Positions 43,332-52,074 of a stretch of 64,000 bases of DNA are shown here, one piece after another. Every line of letters starts with the position of its first letter. Position 1 is the stretch's first letter. The notes under the pieces were generated by a model. The model was not told the origin of the DNA. It saw nothing but the letters and a program-made list of their open reading frames with translations, and searched no databases. Origin of the DNA: JAIVJM01 sp963816985 (lineage in GTDB: Bacteria > Acidobacteriota > Blastocatellia > Pyrinomonadales > Pyrinomonadaceae); contig CAWFMF010000004.1 of the NCBI GenBank assembly GCA_963816985.1, positions 620,001 to 684,000 of the forward strand. The letters are read 5' to 3'. A program made the translations under genes and the position numbers.

Positions 43332-44148
43332 CGGCGGCCCGGCGGTGGGCGCGTCGCGCGTCGCCCCGGCCTTCCGCCTGCTCGTCGTGGACGACGAGGA
43401 GAACGTGCGGGTGACGACCGCCGCCATCCTCGAACAGGAGGGCTACGAGGTCGAGACCGCCTCGGACGGGCGCGAGGCGCTGGAACAGGTCGCGCGCGGG
43501 GACTTCGACCTCGTGCTCACAGACCTCCGCATGGAGGACATGGACGGCATCACGCTGCTCCACGAACTTCAGACCCGGCACCCGAACCTCGTCACCATCG
43601 TCCTCACCGGCTACGCCACCATCGAGTCCTCGATAGACGCGCTCCGTCAGGGCGTCTACGACTACCTCGTTAAGCCGTGCGTCGTGGACGACCTCATCCG
43701 CACCGTGCGGCGCGCGCTCGAACACCGCGAGCAGCGGCAGCGCATCACCGAGCTTTCGAGCCCCGTGGTGGAAATCTGGGACGGCGTGCTGCTCCTGCCG
43801 GTCGTGGGCCGCCTCGACGACGCGCGCGCCTCGCAGATGGCGGGCGCGGTGCTCGAAGCCGTCCGCGCGAAGTCGGCGCGGGCCGTCATCATTGACATCA
43901 CGGGCTGCACGGTCGTGGACACCTACACCGCCGCGCACCTCGTCAACACCGCGCGCTCGACGCGCCTCCTTGGCGCGCACTCGATCATCACGGGCGTCAG
44001 CGCCCACGTCGCCACCGACCTCGTCAAGCTCGGCGTCGAACTCGAAGACATCACCACGCGGCGGCGGCTGGCCGACGGGCTGCGCCTCGCAATAGAATTG
44101 GTGGACGGCGGCGCTCCCGAACTTTCAAACTTCAAACTTCAGACTTGA
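43309..44148 (+). CDS. Response regulator with C-terminal STAS domain
   Basis: 279 residues from the ATG at 43309, overlapping the kinase gene by 23 bases. A receiver domain (about 22-140) has the acidic pair DD 28-29, phosphorylated Asp72 (VLTDLRMED) and Lys122 (YDYLVKPC). A STAS domain (about 153-265) follows, with the RsbS/RsbR-type core IIDITGCTVVDTYTAAHLVN and HSIITGVSAHVATDLVKLGV. Thr198 in DITG matches the position that is phosphorylated in stressosome STAS proteins. It probably acts as a kinase output that controls a partner switch. The last codons (LSNFKLQT) and the TGA stop lie in a heptad repeat. Confidence 0.88.
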   Translation: MPDKPNSNGGPAVGASRVAPAFRLLVVDDEENVRVTTAAILEQEGYEVETASDGREALEQVARGDFDLVLTDLRMEDMDGITLLHELQTRHPNLVTIVLTGYATIESSIDALRQGVYDYLVKPCVVDDLIRTVRRALEHREQRQRITELSSPVVEIWDGVLLLPVVGRLDDARASQMAGAVLEAVRAKSARAVIIDITGCTVVDTYTAAHLVNTARSTRLLGAHSIITGVSAHVATDLVKLGVELEDITTRRRLADGLRLAIELVDGGAPELSNFKLQT

Positions 44149-44153
44149 GATTT
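44123..44153. repeat. Single heptad array (TTCAAAC word) at the 3' end of the REC-STAS gene
   Basis: TTCAAAC, TTCAAAC, TTCAGAC, TTGAGAT in tandem. It encodes the last residues and contains the TGA of the REC-STAS gene. No facing arm is seen nearby. Confidence 0.75.
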
Positions 44154-44233
44154 CCGGGTTCCGATTCGCGTCCGACTCCCCAGACCGCCGGACACGGCCC
44201 GCCGACGGTCGGCGGCGACTGACCAATCCTTCT

Positions 44234-45859
44234 ATGCTCGACGAGATTAAGAGACACGACACGCAAGCCGCGCCGGCGCGGCTGCTGGTGGTGGACGACG
44301 AGGAGAGCATCGTCCTCACCATCAGCGAGGTGCTGCGCATCGAGGGCTACGCGGTGGACGTGGCTTCGAGCGGCAGGGACGCCGCCGCGCGCCTCGCCGA
44401 GGCCGACTACGCGCTCGTCCTCACAGACCTTCACATGGAGGACGGCGACGGCCTCAACGTCCTCGAAGAAGTGCGCCGCCGCTCGCCGCTCACCATCACC
44501 ATCGTCCTCACGGGCTTCGCCGCCTTAGAGACGGCCATCGCGGCGCTCAGGCGCGGCGCGTATGACTACCTCACCAAGCCCTGCATCATCGAGGAGCTGA
44601 AGCACACCGTCCGCCGCGCCATCGAGCACCGCGAGCTGATGCTCGCCGAGCGCGAGGCGCGCGCCGACCTCGAACAGCTCAACCGCGAGTTGGAGCGCCG
44701 CGTCGAGGAGCGCACCGCCGAACTCCAGCGCGTCAACGAAGAATTGTCGGAGGCGAACCGCGCGAAGGACGTTTTCCTCGCCACGCTCTCGCACGAGCTG
44801 CGGACGCCCCTGACGCCCGTCCTCGGATGGGTCAACCTCCTGCGCTCCGGCGGGATGGGCGCAGACCCGGCGCTCATGTTGCAGGGGCTCGACGCCATCG
44901 AGCGCAACGCGCGCCTACAGGCGCGGCTCGTGGACGACCTCCTCGACATCTCGCGCATCGTCTCCGGCAAGCTCCGCATCGAGTGGGACACCTTCAATCT
45001 CTGCGCCGTGGTCGAGGCGGCGGTCGAGACCGTGCGGGCCGAGACGAAGACACGCGGCATCGCGCTCGAAGTCGAGCTGACGGACTGCCCGCTCGTCGTG
45101 CAGGGCGCGCCCCTCCGCCTGCAACAAGTCATCTGGAACCTTCTGTCGAACGCCGTCAAGTTCACGCAGAGCAAGGGCAGCGTGCGCGTCCGCGCGTGGC
45201 ACGAGGGCGCGGAGGCGCGCGTCGAAGTCTCGGACACCGGCATCGGCATCGCGCCCGCGTTCCTGCCGCACGTCTTCGACCGCTTCCGCCAAGCCGACGG
45301 CTCGACGACGCGACTCTACAGCGGGCTCGGTCTCGGACTCGCCATCGTCCGCGCGCTCACCGAGCTGCACGGCGGGTGGGTGCGCGCCGAGTCCGAGGGC
45401 GAGGGACGGGGCGCGTCCTTCACCTTCGGGATGCCCTGCGTGGCGGGCGCGGTGGGCACAGAGGAGACTCCCGCGGAGGACGCGCCGACGCGCGTGGGCT
45501 TGCGCGTCCTCATCGTCGAGGATTCGGGCGAGACGCTCGAACTGCTGCGGATGATGTTCGCGCGGAAAGGTTTCGAGGTGATGGCCGCCGCCTCCGGCGC
45601 GCAGGCCCTCGCGCTCGCCGGCGAACAAAAGCCCGGCCTCATCATCTCCGACATCTCGATGCCGGGGATGGACGGCTACACTCTGCTCGCCGAGCTGCGG
45701 CGTCTGCCCGGCTTCGAAGGCATCCCGGCCATCGCCCTCACCGGCCACGCGATGGACGAAGACCGCGAGCGCGCCCTCGCCGCCGGCTTCTCCGTCCACG
45801 TCGCCAAGCCCGTTGACCCCGACAGGCTCTTCCAGATCGTCGGCCAGCTCACCGCCTGA
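44234..45859 (+). CDS. Hybrid histidine kinase (REC-HisKA-HATPase-REC)
   Basis: 541 residues, soluble. The first receiver has Asp65 (LVLTDLHMEDGDG) and KPC at 115-117. A coiled linker (about 135-178) leads to the phosphoacceptor TLSHELRTPLTPVLGW (His187), then the ATPase domain with NLLSNAVKFTQ, DTGIGIAP and YSGLGLGLAIV. The second receiver has LIVEDSGETL and Asp473 (IISDISMPGMDG), with the Lys in HVAKPVDP. It is 85 bp after the REC-STAS gene and probably in the same transcript. A two-receiver layout suggests a phosphorelay shared with the upstream kinase and REC-STAS protein. Confidence 0.9.
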   Translation: MLDEIKRHDTQAAPARLLVVDDEESIVLTISEVLRIEGYAVDVASSGRDAAARLAEADYALVLTDLHMEDGDGLNVLEEVRRRSPLTITIVLTGFAALETAIAALRRGAYDYLTKPCIIEELKHTVRRAIEHRELMLAEREARADLEQLNRELERRVEERTAELQRVNEELSEANRAKDVFLATLSHELRTPLTPVLGWVNLLRSGGMGADPALMLQGLDAIERNARLQARLVDDLLDISRIVSGKLRIEWDTFNLCAVVEAAVETVRAETKTRGIALEVELTDCPLVVQGAPLRLQQVIWNLLSNAVKFTQSKGSVRVRAWHEGAEARVEVSDTGIGIAPAFLPHVFDRFRQADGSTTRLYSGLGLGLAIVRALTELHGGWVRAESEGEGRGASFTFGMPCVAGAVGTEETPAEDAPTRVGLRVLIVEDSGETLELLRMMFARKGFEVMAAASGAQALALAGEQKPGLIISDISMPGMDGYTLLAELRRLPGFEGIPAIALTGHAMDEDRERALAAGFSVHVAKPVDPDRLFQIVGQLTA

Positions 45860-45860
45860 G

Positions 45861-45887
45861 AGTTCAAAGTTTAAAGTTCAAAGTTTG
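45861..45887. repeat. Single heptad array (AGTTCAA word) after the hybrid kinase gene
   Basis: AGTTCAA, AGTTTAA, AGTTCAA, AGTTTGC follow the stop of the hybrid kinase directly. No facing arm was found; a nested palindrome follows at once. Confidence 0.75.
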
Positions 45888-46128
45888 CGGACGGGCATCC
45901 CGTCCCCGAAGGGGACGAAGATAATAGCCGGGGGCAGAGCGAAGGCGTCAGCCTGAGCGTCGCCCCCGGAAAAGGCGTAAAAGGAATCCGACCCTGAAGG
46001 GGTCGCACTTCAACGTTGAGGTGCGACCCCTTCAGGGTCGGATTCTTTCATCAATGCTAACCGGGGGCGTCGCAAACTTCGTTTGCTTTGCCCCCGGCTA
46101 TTGTCTCGCGCCCCTTCAGGGCTTTACG
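45888..46128. repeat. Nested palindromic element, copy 2
   Basis: Outer arms share ATAGCCGGGGGC and GCCCCCGGCTAT; inner arms are GAATCCGACCCTGAAGGGGT (from about 45983) and its inverse (to about 46046). Small hairpins GGACGGGCATCCCGTCC and GCCCCTTCAGGGC lie at the ends. It fills the space between convergent genes. The words differ from the copies at 28909 and 59671 but the nested layout is the same. Confidence 0.8.
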
Positions 46129-46130
46129 TC

Positions 46131-46601
46131 TTACCGCAATCCGCCGTTAATCGTCACGGTCTCGGCGACGGTCGCATCGCCGCCCTTCGTCTTGCTCCCC
46201 TTCGCCAGCTCGCGCCTCAGCTCCTTTTCGATGCCCGACGTGGGGAGCGCGCGGGCCGCCTCGACGCCGGGCGTCCAGACGCTGTTGAGGAAGTAGCGTT
46301 CGCCGTAGCGTTTGAAGCTCACCTGCGGGAGTTCGCCGCCCGCCTCCGCCGTGTTCGTCAGGACGGTGACGGACGCGCGCCCGTCCTCGCTGCGGATGAA
46401 GAGAGCCCTGCCGGAATCCCTCCCGGCGCGCGTGATGGTGTAGCGACCGGCGGGGAGGAGCTTGCTGCCCGCCATGAACTCGAACGGGACGTTGACGACG
46501 AGGCGTTGCGAGGACTGCGCCGCGAACGTGTTGAGGGAAGTGGCGGCCAACGTCAGAAGCAGGCCGAGGATGGCGAACGCTCTCATGATTTGCTTTTTCA
46601 T
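46131..46601 (-). CDS. Secreted protein of unknown function
   Basis: 156 residues from the ATG at 46601, which has GGAGG 5 nt upstream. A signal peptide (about 1-28, hydrophobic ILGLLLTLAATSL, ending FAAQ) precedes a beta-rich domain: RLVVNVPFEFMAGSKLLPAG then RYTITRAGRDSGRALFI and SVTVLTNTAEAG. Short secreted proteins with this 'VPFEFMAGSKLLPAGRY' pattern are common in Acidobacteriota, without a known function. A transmembrane helix apart from the signal is not present, so the product is probably periplasmic or secreted. It is divergent from the winged-helix/propeller gene. Confidence 0.8.
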   Translation of the reverse strand: MKKQIMRAFAILGLLLTLAATSLNTFAAQSSQRLVVNVPFEFMAGSKLLPAGRYTITRAGRDSGRALFIRSEDGRASVTVLTNTAEAGGELPQVSFKRYGERYFLNSVWTPGVEAARALPTSGIEKELRRELAKGSKTKGGDATVAETVTINGGLR

Positions 46602-46818
46602 AACTCCTCCATTTAGTCTCGATGACATAAAATTTTTGCTGTGGCCGGTCGAACCTTTTGCCGCCGCCCCTTCGTTCATCCGGTAGCGGGTCGGCTCGTG
46701 TGCCGCCCTCGCTCTTCACGGGATAACGCGGAAGCGAGGGGCGTTTGATTCTCAAAAGCCCTTCAAAGTCGGCCAAAATAGTTTTGAAAGAGTTATCAAA
46801 GAGATTTCAAAAGCCCTT

Positions 46819-48967
46819 ATGACGAGCCCCCCCAACAGCTTCTACGAGTTCGGCCCGTTCGTCTTGGACGCCTCGGAGCGCACGCTCCGGCGCGGCGCGG
46901 AGCACGTCCGGCTGACGCCGAAGGAGTTCGACACGCTCCTCGTCTTGGTGCGGGGCGGCGGGCGCGTGATGTCGAAGGGGGAGCTGCTCAAGGAAATCTG
47001 GCCCGACACCTTCGTCGAGGAGGCGACGCTCGCGCAGAACGTCTTCACTTTGCGCAAAGCGCTCGCACGCGGCGACGAGGGCGGCGAGCCGCCGCAACAG
47101 TACATCGAGACCGTCCCCCGGCGCGGCTACCGCTTCGCCGCCGTCGCCGATGCGCCGCGCGTTGATGAAAGACACGCCCACGAAAATTCCGGTCATCCCG
47201 TGCGCGCGGCGATTCTCATCGCGTTGGCGGCGGTGCTCGTTTTCGGCGGGCTCGTCTACGCCGTCTTCCGTTTCTCGGTGCGGCGCGAGACCTCCGCGCC
47301 GCGCCCGCCCGCGTTCCAGTCCATGAAGGTGACGCGGCTCGCCGTCGCCGGGGACGTGCAGGAGGCCGTCATCTCACCCGACGGCAAATACCTCGCTTAC
47401 ATCACGCCCGAAGGCGCGAATCAGGGCATCTGGGTGAGGCAGGTCGGGGCCGCGAGCAACGCGCAGCGCGTCGCTCCGCCCGTCGAAGGCGGAGGCTACG
47501 GCGGGCTCCTCTTCTCGCCCGACGGCAGCCACATCTTTTACGCCGTCTTCCGGAACGGCCTGCCCGCGCCGGAGCTTTACAAAGTGCCCGTCCTCGGCGG
47601 CACGCAGAAGAGGATTCAAGAGAGCCTCCGCAGCCCCATCTCCTTCTCGCCCGACGGCAAGCGCTTCGTCTTCCTCGGCGGCGGCAACGACCCCGCGAAC
47701 CCGCACTCTCTTCACCGCCGACTCGGACGGCGGCGACGTGCGACCCATCCCCTTGCGCCTGCCGGCGGGCGTCGCCATCGGACTGCCCGCGTGGTCGCCC
47801 GACGGCAAGACGATTGCCTGCGCCTACGGCTCCGCGCTCAACCAAGACCCGAACAGCACGTACCTCGGCGTGACCGCCTTCAACGTCTCGGACGGCGCGG
47901 AGACGCGCATCACGAACGAGCGCTGGCTCGGCGTCAACGGTCTCTCTTGGCTGCCCGACGGTTCGGGCCTCGTCTTAAATGGCGCGGAGCAGGAGTTGAG
48001 CCCGCCGCAAATCTGGCAGCTCTCCTTCCCCGGCGGCGAGGCGCGGCGCATCACCAACGACCTCAACACCTATCAGGGCGCGAGCCTCACTGCGGACGGC
48101 ACGTCGCTCGTCGCCGTGCAGACCGACCGCGTGCCGAACATCTGGGTCGCGCCCGGAGGCGACGCCGCGCGAGCGCGACAGATAACTTCGGGCACGGGCC
48201 GCTTCGACGGTTTTTATGGAGTCTCGTGGACGCCGGACGGGCGGATAGTTTATGCGTCGGTGGCGAGCGGGAGTTGGGACATCTGGTTGATGAACGCCGA
48301 TGGGACGGGGCAGAGGCAGTTGACGGTGGGCGCGCGCTCGAACTACGGCCCGTCGGTCTCGGCGGACGGGCGCTACATCATCTTCGTCTCGAACCGCGCG
48401 GGCGAGGTCTTCAACGTCTGGCGGATGGACTTGGACGGCGGGAACCCGAAGCGTCTCACATCAGGGCAAGGGGAGAACTTCGCGCACCCGACGCCGGACG
48501 GTCGCTGGGTCGTCTACGCGACGCTCGGCACGGGCTCGCTCGGTCGCATCTGGAAAGTCCCGATTGAAGGCGGCGAGCCCGTGCCCGTCACCGACGCGCC
48601 CTCCTCTTGGCCCTTCGTCTCGCCCGACGGGAAGTTCGTCGCCTGCATCTACGACCGGAACGGACAAGTCAAACTCGCCGTCGTCCCCATTGAAGGCGGC
48701 CCGCCCGTCAAACTCTTCGACTTCGACCAGAGCTTCCGCGCCAACGTCGTCTGGATGCCCGACAACCGCGGCCTCGCCTACCTCGACTCGCGCACCGGCA
48801 CGCAGAACGTCTGGATGCAACCCCTCAACGGCGGCAAGCCCGTCCAACTCACCGACTTCAAGACCAACGGCGTCGCCGCCTTCGACTTCTCGCGCGACGC
48901 CAAACAACTCGTCGCCACCCGCAGCGCCGAAACCACCGGCGTCGTCCTCCTCCGCGACTTCCGCTGA
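46819..48967 (+). CDS. Winged-helix DNA-binding membrane protein with PD40/TolB-type beta-propeller, frameshifted
   Basis: The N-terminus is an OmpR/CadC-type winged helix (about 8-107: FVLDASERTLRRGAEHVRLT, ATLAQNVFTLRKALARG, VPRRGYRFAAV). One membrane helix follows (about 128-150) and then a beta-propeller with WD40-like 'SPDGK' repeats (ISPDGKYLAYITPEG, FSPDGSHIFYAVF, SPDGKRFVFLGGG). The protein runs out of frame near 47707 and resumes as LFTADSDGGDVRPIPLR up to the final RDFR. Removing one base gives about 716 codons. The type is common in Acidobacteriota and is a one-component membrane regulator that senses outside the cell. All propeller repeats survive, so a sequence error is likely. 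Confidence 0.85.
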
Positions 48968-48999
48968 ATCGAAATATCAAGATACTGCGAACATTCCTC

Positions 49000-49028
49000 T
49001 TGACGCCCTATCAACACAATGATATTGT
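49000..49028 (+). promoter_or_regulatory. Candidate promoter and operator of the DUF6932-like/XRE operon
   Basis: TTGACG (49000-49005), a 17-bp spacer and TATTGT (49023-49028) form a good -35/-10 pair. The imperfect palindrome ACAAT-GAT-ATTGT (49016-49028) overlaps the -10 box, which suits autorepression by the XRE-type protein encoded downstream. Confidence 0.5.
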
Positions 49029-49123
49029 TGGGTTCTCGCAAAACGGATGCATTCCCTGCGAATGTGTAATTTAGGACACCCTGACCGAAACTCCAAAACC
49101 CTCAAAAAGGAGAGACTCCCGCC

Positions 49124-49156
49124 ATGAGCACTCGTTGCGCGCGAAGAGGAAGCTGA
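49124..49156 (+). CDS. Possible 10-codon leader peptide
   Basis: ATG at 49124 with AAAAGGAGAG just upstream gives MSTRCARRGS and a stop that ends one base before the ATG of the next gene. A strong ribosome site and a near-overlapping stop suggest translational coupling with the downstream gene. The frame is too short to prove. Confidence 0.35.
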   Translation: MSTRCARRGS

Positions 49157-49157
49157 A

Positions 49158-49595
49158 ATGATTCCCCAATTCAACGCCGATGGGTTGTTACCCCAAGGGG
49201 TACATCCTGCAACTTTGGAGGAAGTGAGAGAGCGTTTTGGAGGTAATGAGCGAAGACGGCAACTATTACGAGGATTGAGCGAGGCTCTGCGTCTGCTGAG
49301 AGTAGCGGGTTGCCGCCGCGTATACATCAATGGGAGCTTCGTGACGGCGAAGGAGCGACCGAACGACATTGATGTCTGTTGGGACATTAACGGCGTTGAC
49401 GCTGATGCACTCGACCCAGTGTTTTTCGATTTTGAGAACGGACGGGCGGCGCAGAAAGCTCGCTTCGGAGTTGAGTTCTTCCCGGCGCAAGTGCCGGAAG
49501 GTCTCACCGGAAGGACGTTCTTAGAATTCTTTCAAGTAGACAAACAGACCGGAGAGCCAAAAGGCATTATCGTTCTGGAATTAGATGACGGATGA
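49158..49595 (+). CDS. DUF6932-like (nucleotidyltransferase-fold) protein
   Basis: 145 residues. A nucleotidyltransferase-like core is visible: YINGSFVTAKERPNDIDVCW, with the G-S-F and D-x-D elements of the MNT/KNT fold (Asp-Ile-Asp). Proteins of the DUF6932 group are often encoded next to an HTH protein, as here. Codon use is clearly less GC-rich than in the flanking genes. The stop overlaps the ATG of the XRE gene (ATGA). A toxin-antitoxin or phage-defence role is possible but not proved. It sits behind a clean promoter and operator-like site. Confidence 0.7.
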   Translation: MIPQFNADGLLPQGVHPATLEEVRERFGGNERRRQLLRGLSEALRLLRVAGCRRVYINGSFVTAKERPNDIDVCWDINGVDADALDPVFFDFENGRAAQKARFGVEFFPAQVPEGLTGRTFLEFFQVDKQTGEPKGIIVLELDDG

Positions 49596-50044
49596 TGATT
49601 AAGAATGAACGCCAATATCGTATAACCAAAGCGCAGGCCGCAAAGCTTGACGCCGCTTTGGAGTCCTTCTCGACGCAGACGACCAACGAGGGGACGACTC
49701 ACCCGCGCCTGATTAAAGCGCAGGCCGATGCCCTGCGGAGTCAGTTGGAGTCTCTGCAAGGCGAGTTGCGTGAGTATGAGGGAATAAAAGAAGGGGACAT
49801 CCCGCCTCCAGACCTCAGTTATATCGCAGACGTGCCTCAAGACCTTATCCGCGCGCGCATCGCATCCGGACTGAGCCAGAAGGAACTGGCCGAACGTCTT
49901 GGGATGCCGGAGCAGCAAATCCAGCGTTACGAATCAGTGGATTATGAGTCCGTCAGCTTTGCGCGCATTGCGGAGATTGCGGAAGTCCTTCAAGCCGCAC
50001 AATCTTCACCGAACAGATACGCCGGGAGCGGCAGGCTTAGATAA
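49592..50044 (+). CDS. XRE-family helix-turn-helix protein
   Basis: 150 residues, starting at one of two tandem ATGs that overlap the stop of the upstream gene. The N-terminal half is a charged helical region (ITKAQAAKLDAALESF and QADALRSQLESLQGEL), and the C-terminal part is a Cro/C1-type HTH: LIRARIASGLSQKELAERLG and MPEQQIQRYESVDYES. This matches antitoxin-type transcription factors (HigA group) in layout. It is likely to repress its own operon by the palindrome at 49016-49028. Codon use is more AT-rich than in the neighbours, like that of the upstream gene, which suggests joint acquisition. Confidence 0.8.
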   Translation: MMIKNERQYRITKAQAAKLDAALESFSTQTTNEGTTHPRLIKAQADALRSQLESLQGELREYEGIKEGDIPPPDLSYIADVPQDLIRARIASGLSQKELAERLGMPEQQIQRYESVDYESVSFARIAEIAEVLQAAQSSPNRYAGSGRLR

Positions 50045-50074
50045 GCGCGGCTCCTCTCACCCATTCCGCATTCA

Positions 50075-50977
50075 TCATTTCTTCTTCAGCCCTTCGCCCA
50101 CGGCGTGCGACTCGGCGGCGGCGCGGCGCGCTCTCGCGCCCTCGCGCGTGCTTAAGTAGGTGTGGACGACGACCGCCGTGATGATGATGGCCCCGCCGAG
50201 CAAGGCCCAGGCGGTGGGCCGCTCGCCGATGAAGAGGTAGACCCAGAGGGGATTAGAGACCGGCTCGATGTAGCCGACGAGGGCGGCGTCGAGCGAGCGC
50301 ACGCCGCTCTCGACGCCCCACGTGAAGAGCGTGTAGGCGAGCCCTATCTGGAAGACGCCGAGGAAGACCATGATGCCGACGTCGGACAGCCTGACCTTGT
50401 GCGCGCCCGCGACGAACGAGGGCAGAGTGACGAGCGCGAGCAGGATGCTCCCGTAGATGATGGAGGACGCGCGGTTGACCTCGCCCGCGCGCGGGTGGCG
50501 GATGAGGAGCATGAAGAACGCGAAGCAGAGCCCGGAGAGCATCGCGATGAGGTTGCCGTTCATCTCTTCGGGCCGCACCCGCCCGACGAAGAAGAGCGCG
50601 ATGCCGACGGCGCACACCGCCACCACGAAGGCGTCGCGCCGCCGGAACTTCTCTTTGTAGATTATGGGTTCGAGGATGAGGACGTAGACGGGCGCGGTGT
50701 ACTGGATGAAGATGGCGTTGGCGGCGGTCGTCATCTTCGTCGCGATGACGAAGAGCAGGAGGAGCGCCGCGTAGAGCACGGCGACGACGCCCGTCAACCA
50801 GTTGACGCGGAAGCCCTCGCGCCGCGTGAAGTAAGCGACCGTCACGGCGGCCAGAAGCGAGCGCCCGAAGGAGAGTTCGAAGGCCGAAAGCTCCGTCGCC
50901 TTGATGAAGAGCCCGCCCGTGCTCCAGAGGAGCGCGGCGGCCAGCACGTAGAGGATGGGCGGGAAGCCTTTCGGCAT
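50075..50977 (-). CDS. EamA-family DMT transporter
   Basis: 300 residues from the ATG at 50977 (a TTG precedes it). Ten membrane helices in two EamA repeats are predicted by eye: YVLAAALLWSTGGLFIKATE opens the first, SIIYGSILLALVTLPSFVAG the second, and the end SNPLWVYLFIGERPTAWALL carries the typical C-terminal repeat motif. Members export metabolites or amino acids across the inner membrane. The substrate cannot be named. The C-terminus is basic (STREGARARRAAAESHAVG). The plus-strand neighbour ends 30 bp from its stop, so the two are convergent. Confidence 0.9.
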   Translation of the reverse strand: MPKGFPPILYVLAAALLWSTGGLFIKATELSAFELSFGRSLLAAVTVAYFTRREGFRVNWLTGVVAVLYAALLLLFVIATKMTTAANAIFIQYTAPVYVLILEPIIYKEKFRRRDAFVVAVCAVGIALFFVGRVRPEEMNGNLIAMLSGLCFAFFMLLIRHPRAGEVNRASSIIYGSILLALVTLPSFVAGAHKVRLSDVGIMVFLGVFQIGLAYTLFTWGVESGVRSLDAALVGYIEPVSNPLWVYLFIGERPTAWALLGGAIIITAVVVHTYLSTREGARARRAAAESHAVGEGLKKK

Positions 50978-51166
50978 CAACTCATTTAAGCATCAACGAA
51001 CCGGAAAGCAAAGAAGGCGCGGCCTCCGCGTCCAAAGCCTCCGCGTCTCTGGCATCGGCGCGGCGCGTGTGACAGAATACATCCGCGCCTCGCGCGTCAG
51101 CATCTAAACAGTCGGCGCGAATTTTCGCGCCCCGAAATGTTTCGCCTAACAGAAGAGGATTTTCAA

Positions 51167-51922
51167 ATGAGCGATTATCAGCCGAATAACCAGCGATATA
51201 ACCGGCCCGAAGCGTGGCCGCCGCAGCCGGGCCGCGCCGTTGACCGTTGGGCCGAGGATTTCCAGCCCGTGACCGCCGCGCAGGCGAGCGCCGAAGAGCG
51301 GATGTCATTCGTGCGCAAAGTCTACGCGCTCTTCTTCGCGGCGACGCTCTTCGCCGTCGGCGGCGTGGCGCTCGGACTCTCGTTCCCGCCGCTCCTCAAC
51401 TTCGCCTTCGCGCACCCCTTCATCATGCTCTTCGTGATGCTCGGCGGCGTGATGGGCGCGCAGGCCGTGCGCCACGTGCGGGGCCTGAACCTGCTCGCGC
51501 TCTTCGCCTTCACGACCCTGACGGGCGTCGTCATCTCGCCGCTGCTCTACGTCCTGAGCCGGGTCAACCCCGGCTCCATCTGGCAGGCGGGCGCGCTGAC
51601 CATCGGCATCTTCGGCGGCCTGACGGCCTACGTCTTCATCTCGAAGAAGGACTTCAGCTTCATGCGCGGGATGGTGACGGTGGGCTTGATCGTCGTCGTG
51701 CTTGCCGGACTGCTGAACTTCTTCATCGCTTCGAGCGCGTTCAGCTTTGCCATCTCGGCGGCGGCCTTGCTGCTCTTCTCCGGCTTCGTGCTCTATGACA
51801 CGTCGAACATCATCCGCCGCTACCCCGTCAACGAGTACATCGCGGGCGCTCTGTCGCTCTACCTCGACGCCTTCAACATCTTCCTCGCGCTCTTGAACAT
51901 CCTGAACGCGGGACGACGCTAA
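51167..51922 (+). CDS. Bax inhibitor-1/YccA family membrane protein
   Basis: 251 residues from the ATG at 51167, with AGAGGAT upstream. A hydrophilic N-terminus (about 1-50, Gln/Asn/Pro-rich) precedes seven hydrophobic helices: VRKVYALFFAATLFAVGGVA, ALFAFTTLTGVVISPLLYVL, FSFAISAAALLLFSGFVLYD and EYIAGALSLYLDAFNIFLAL. The family includes YccA, which modulates the FtsH protease, and calcium-leak channels such as BsYetJ. The conserved Asp pair near the end (LYDTSNIIRR and LYLDAFN) is present. It stands alone and is followed by a strong hairpin that may end transcription. Confidence 0.9.
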   Translation: MSDYQPNNQRYNRPEAWPPQPGRAVDRWAEDFQPVTAAQASAEERMSFVRKVYALFFAATLFAVGGVALGLSFPPLLNFAFAHPFIMLFVMLGGVMGAQAVRHVRGLNLLALFAFTTLTGVVISPLLYVLSRVNPGSIWQAGALTIGIFGGLTAYVFISKKDFSFMRGMVTVGLIVVVLAGLLNFFIASSAFSFAISAAALLLFSGFVLYDTSNIIRRYPVNEYIAGALSLYLDAFNIFLALLNILNAGRR

Positions 51923-51940
51923 AGGCTTCCGTTAAAACTG

Positions 51941-51981
51941 AAAGCGGCGGGCTCACTCAGTCAGAGTGAGCCCGCCGCTTT
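51941..51981. terminator. Strong hairpin, probable bidirectional terminator
   Basis: AAAGCGGCGGGCTCACTC pairs perfectly with GAGTGAGCCCGCCGCTTT across a 5-base loop. It starts 18 bp after the Bax-inhibitor-1-like gene and faces the convergent TonB receptor. Each arm ends in AAA or TTT, a weak T tract. Confidence 0.7.
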
Positions 51982-51991
51982 GTGTGTGCGG

Positions 51992-52057
51992 GTCAGTACC
52001 GCGAGCGGCGCTGTGCTCGCGTAACCGCACCCGCTCGCTACCGCTCGCGGTACTGAC
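51992..52057. repeat. 17-bp-arm palindrome with CGAGCGG words
   Basis: GTCAGTACCGCGAGCGG and CCGCTCGCGGTACTGAC pair perfectly across about 32 nt that contain further GCTCGC/CGAGC words. It is a second hairpin in the same gap between convergent genes. Confidence 0.75.
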
Positions 52058-52074
52058 TGGCCTGCGTTCCGCCC

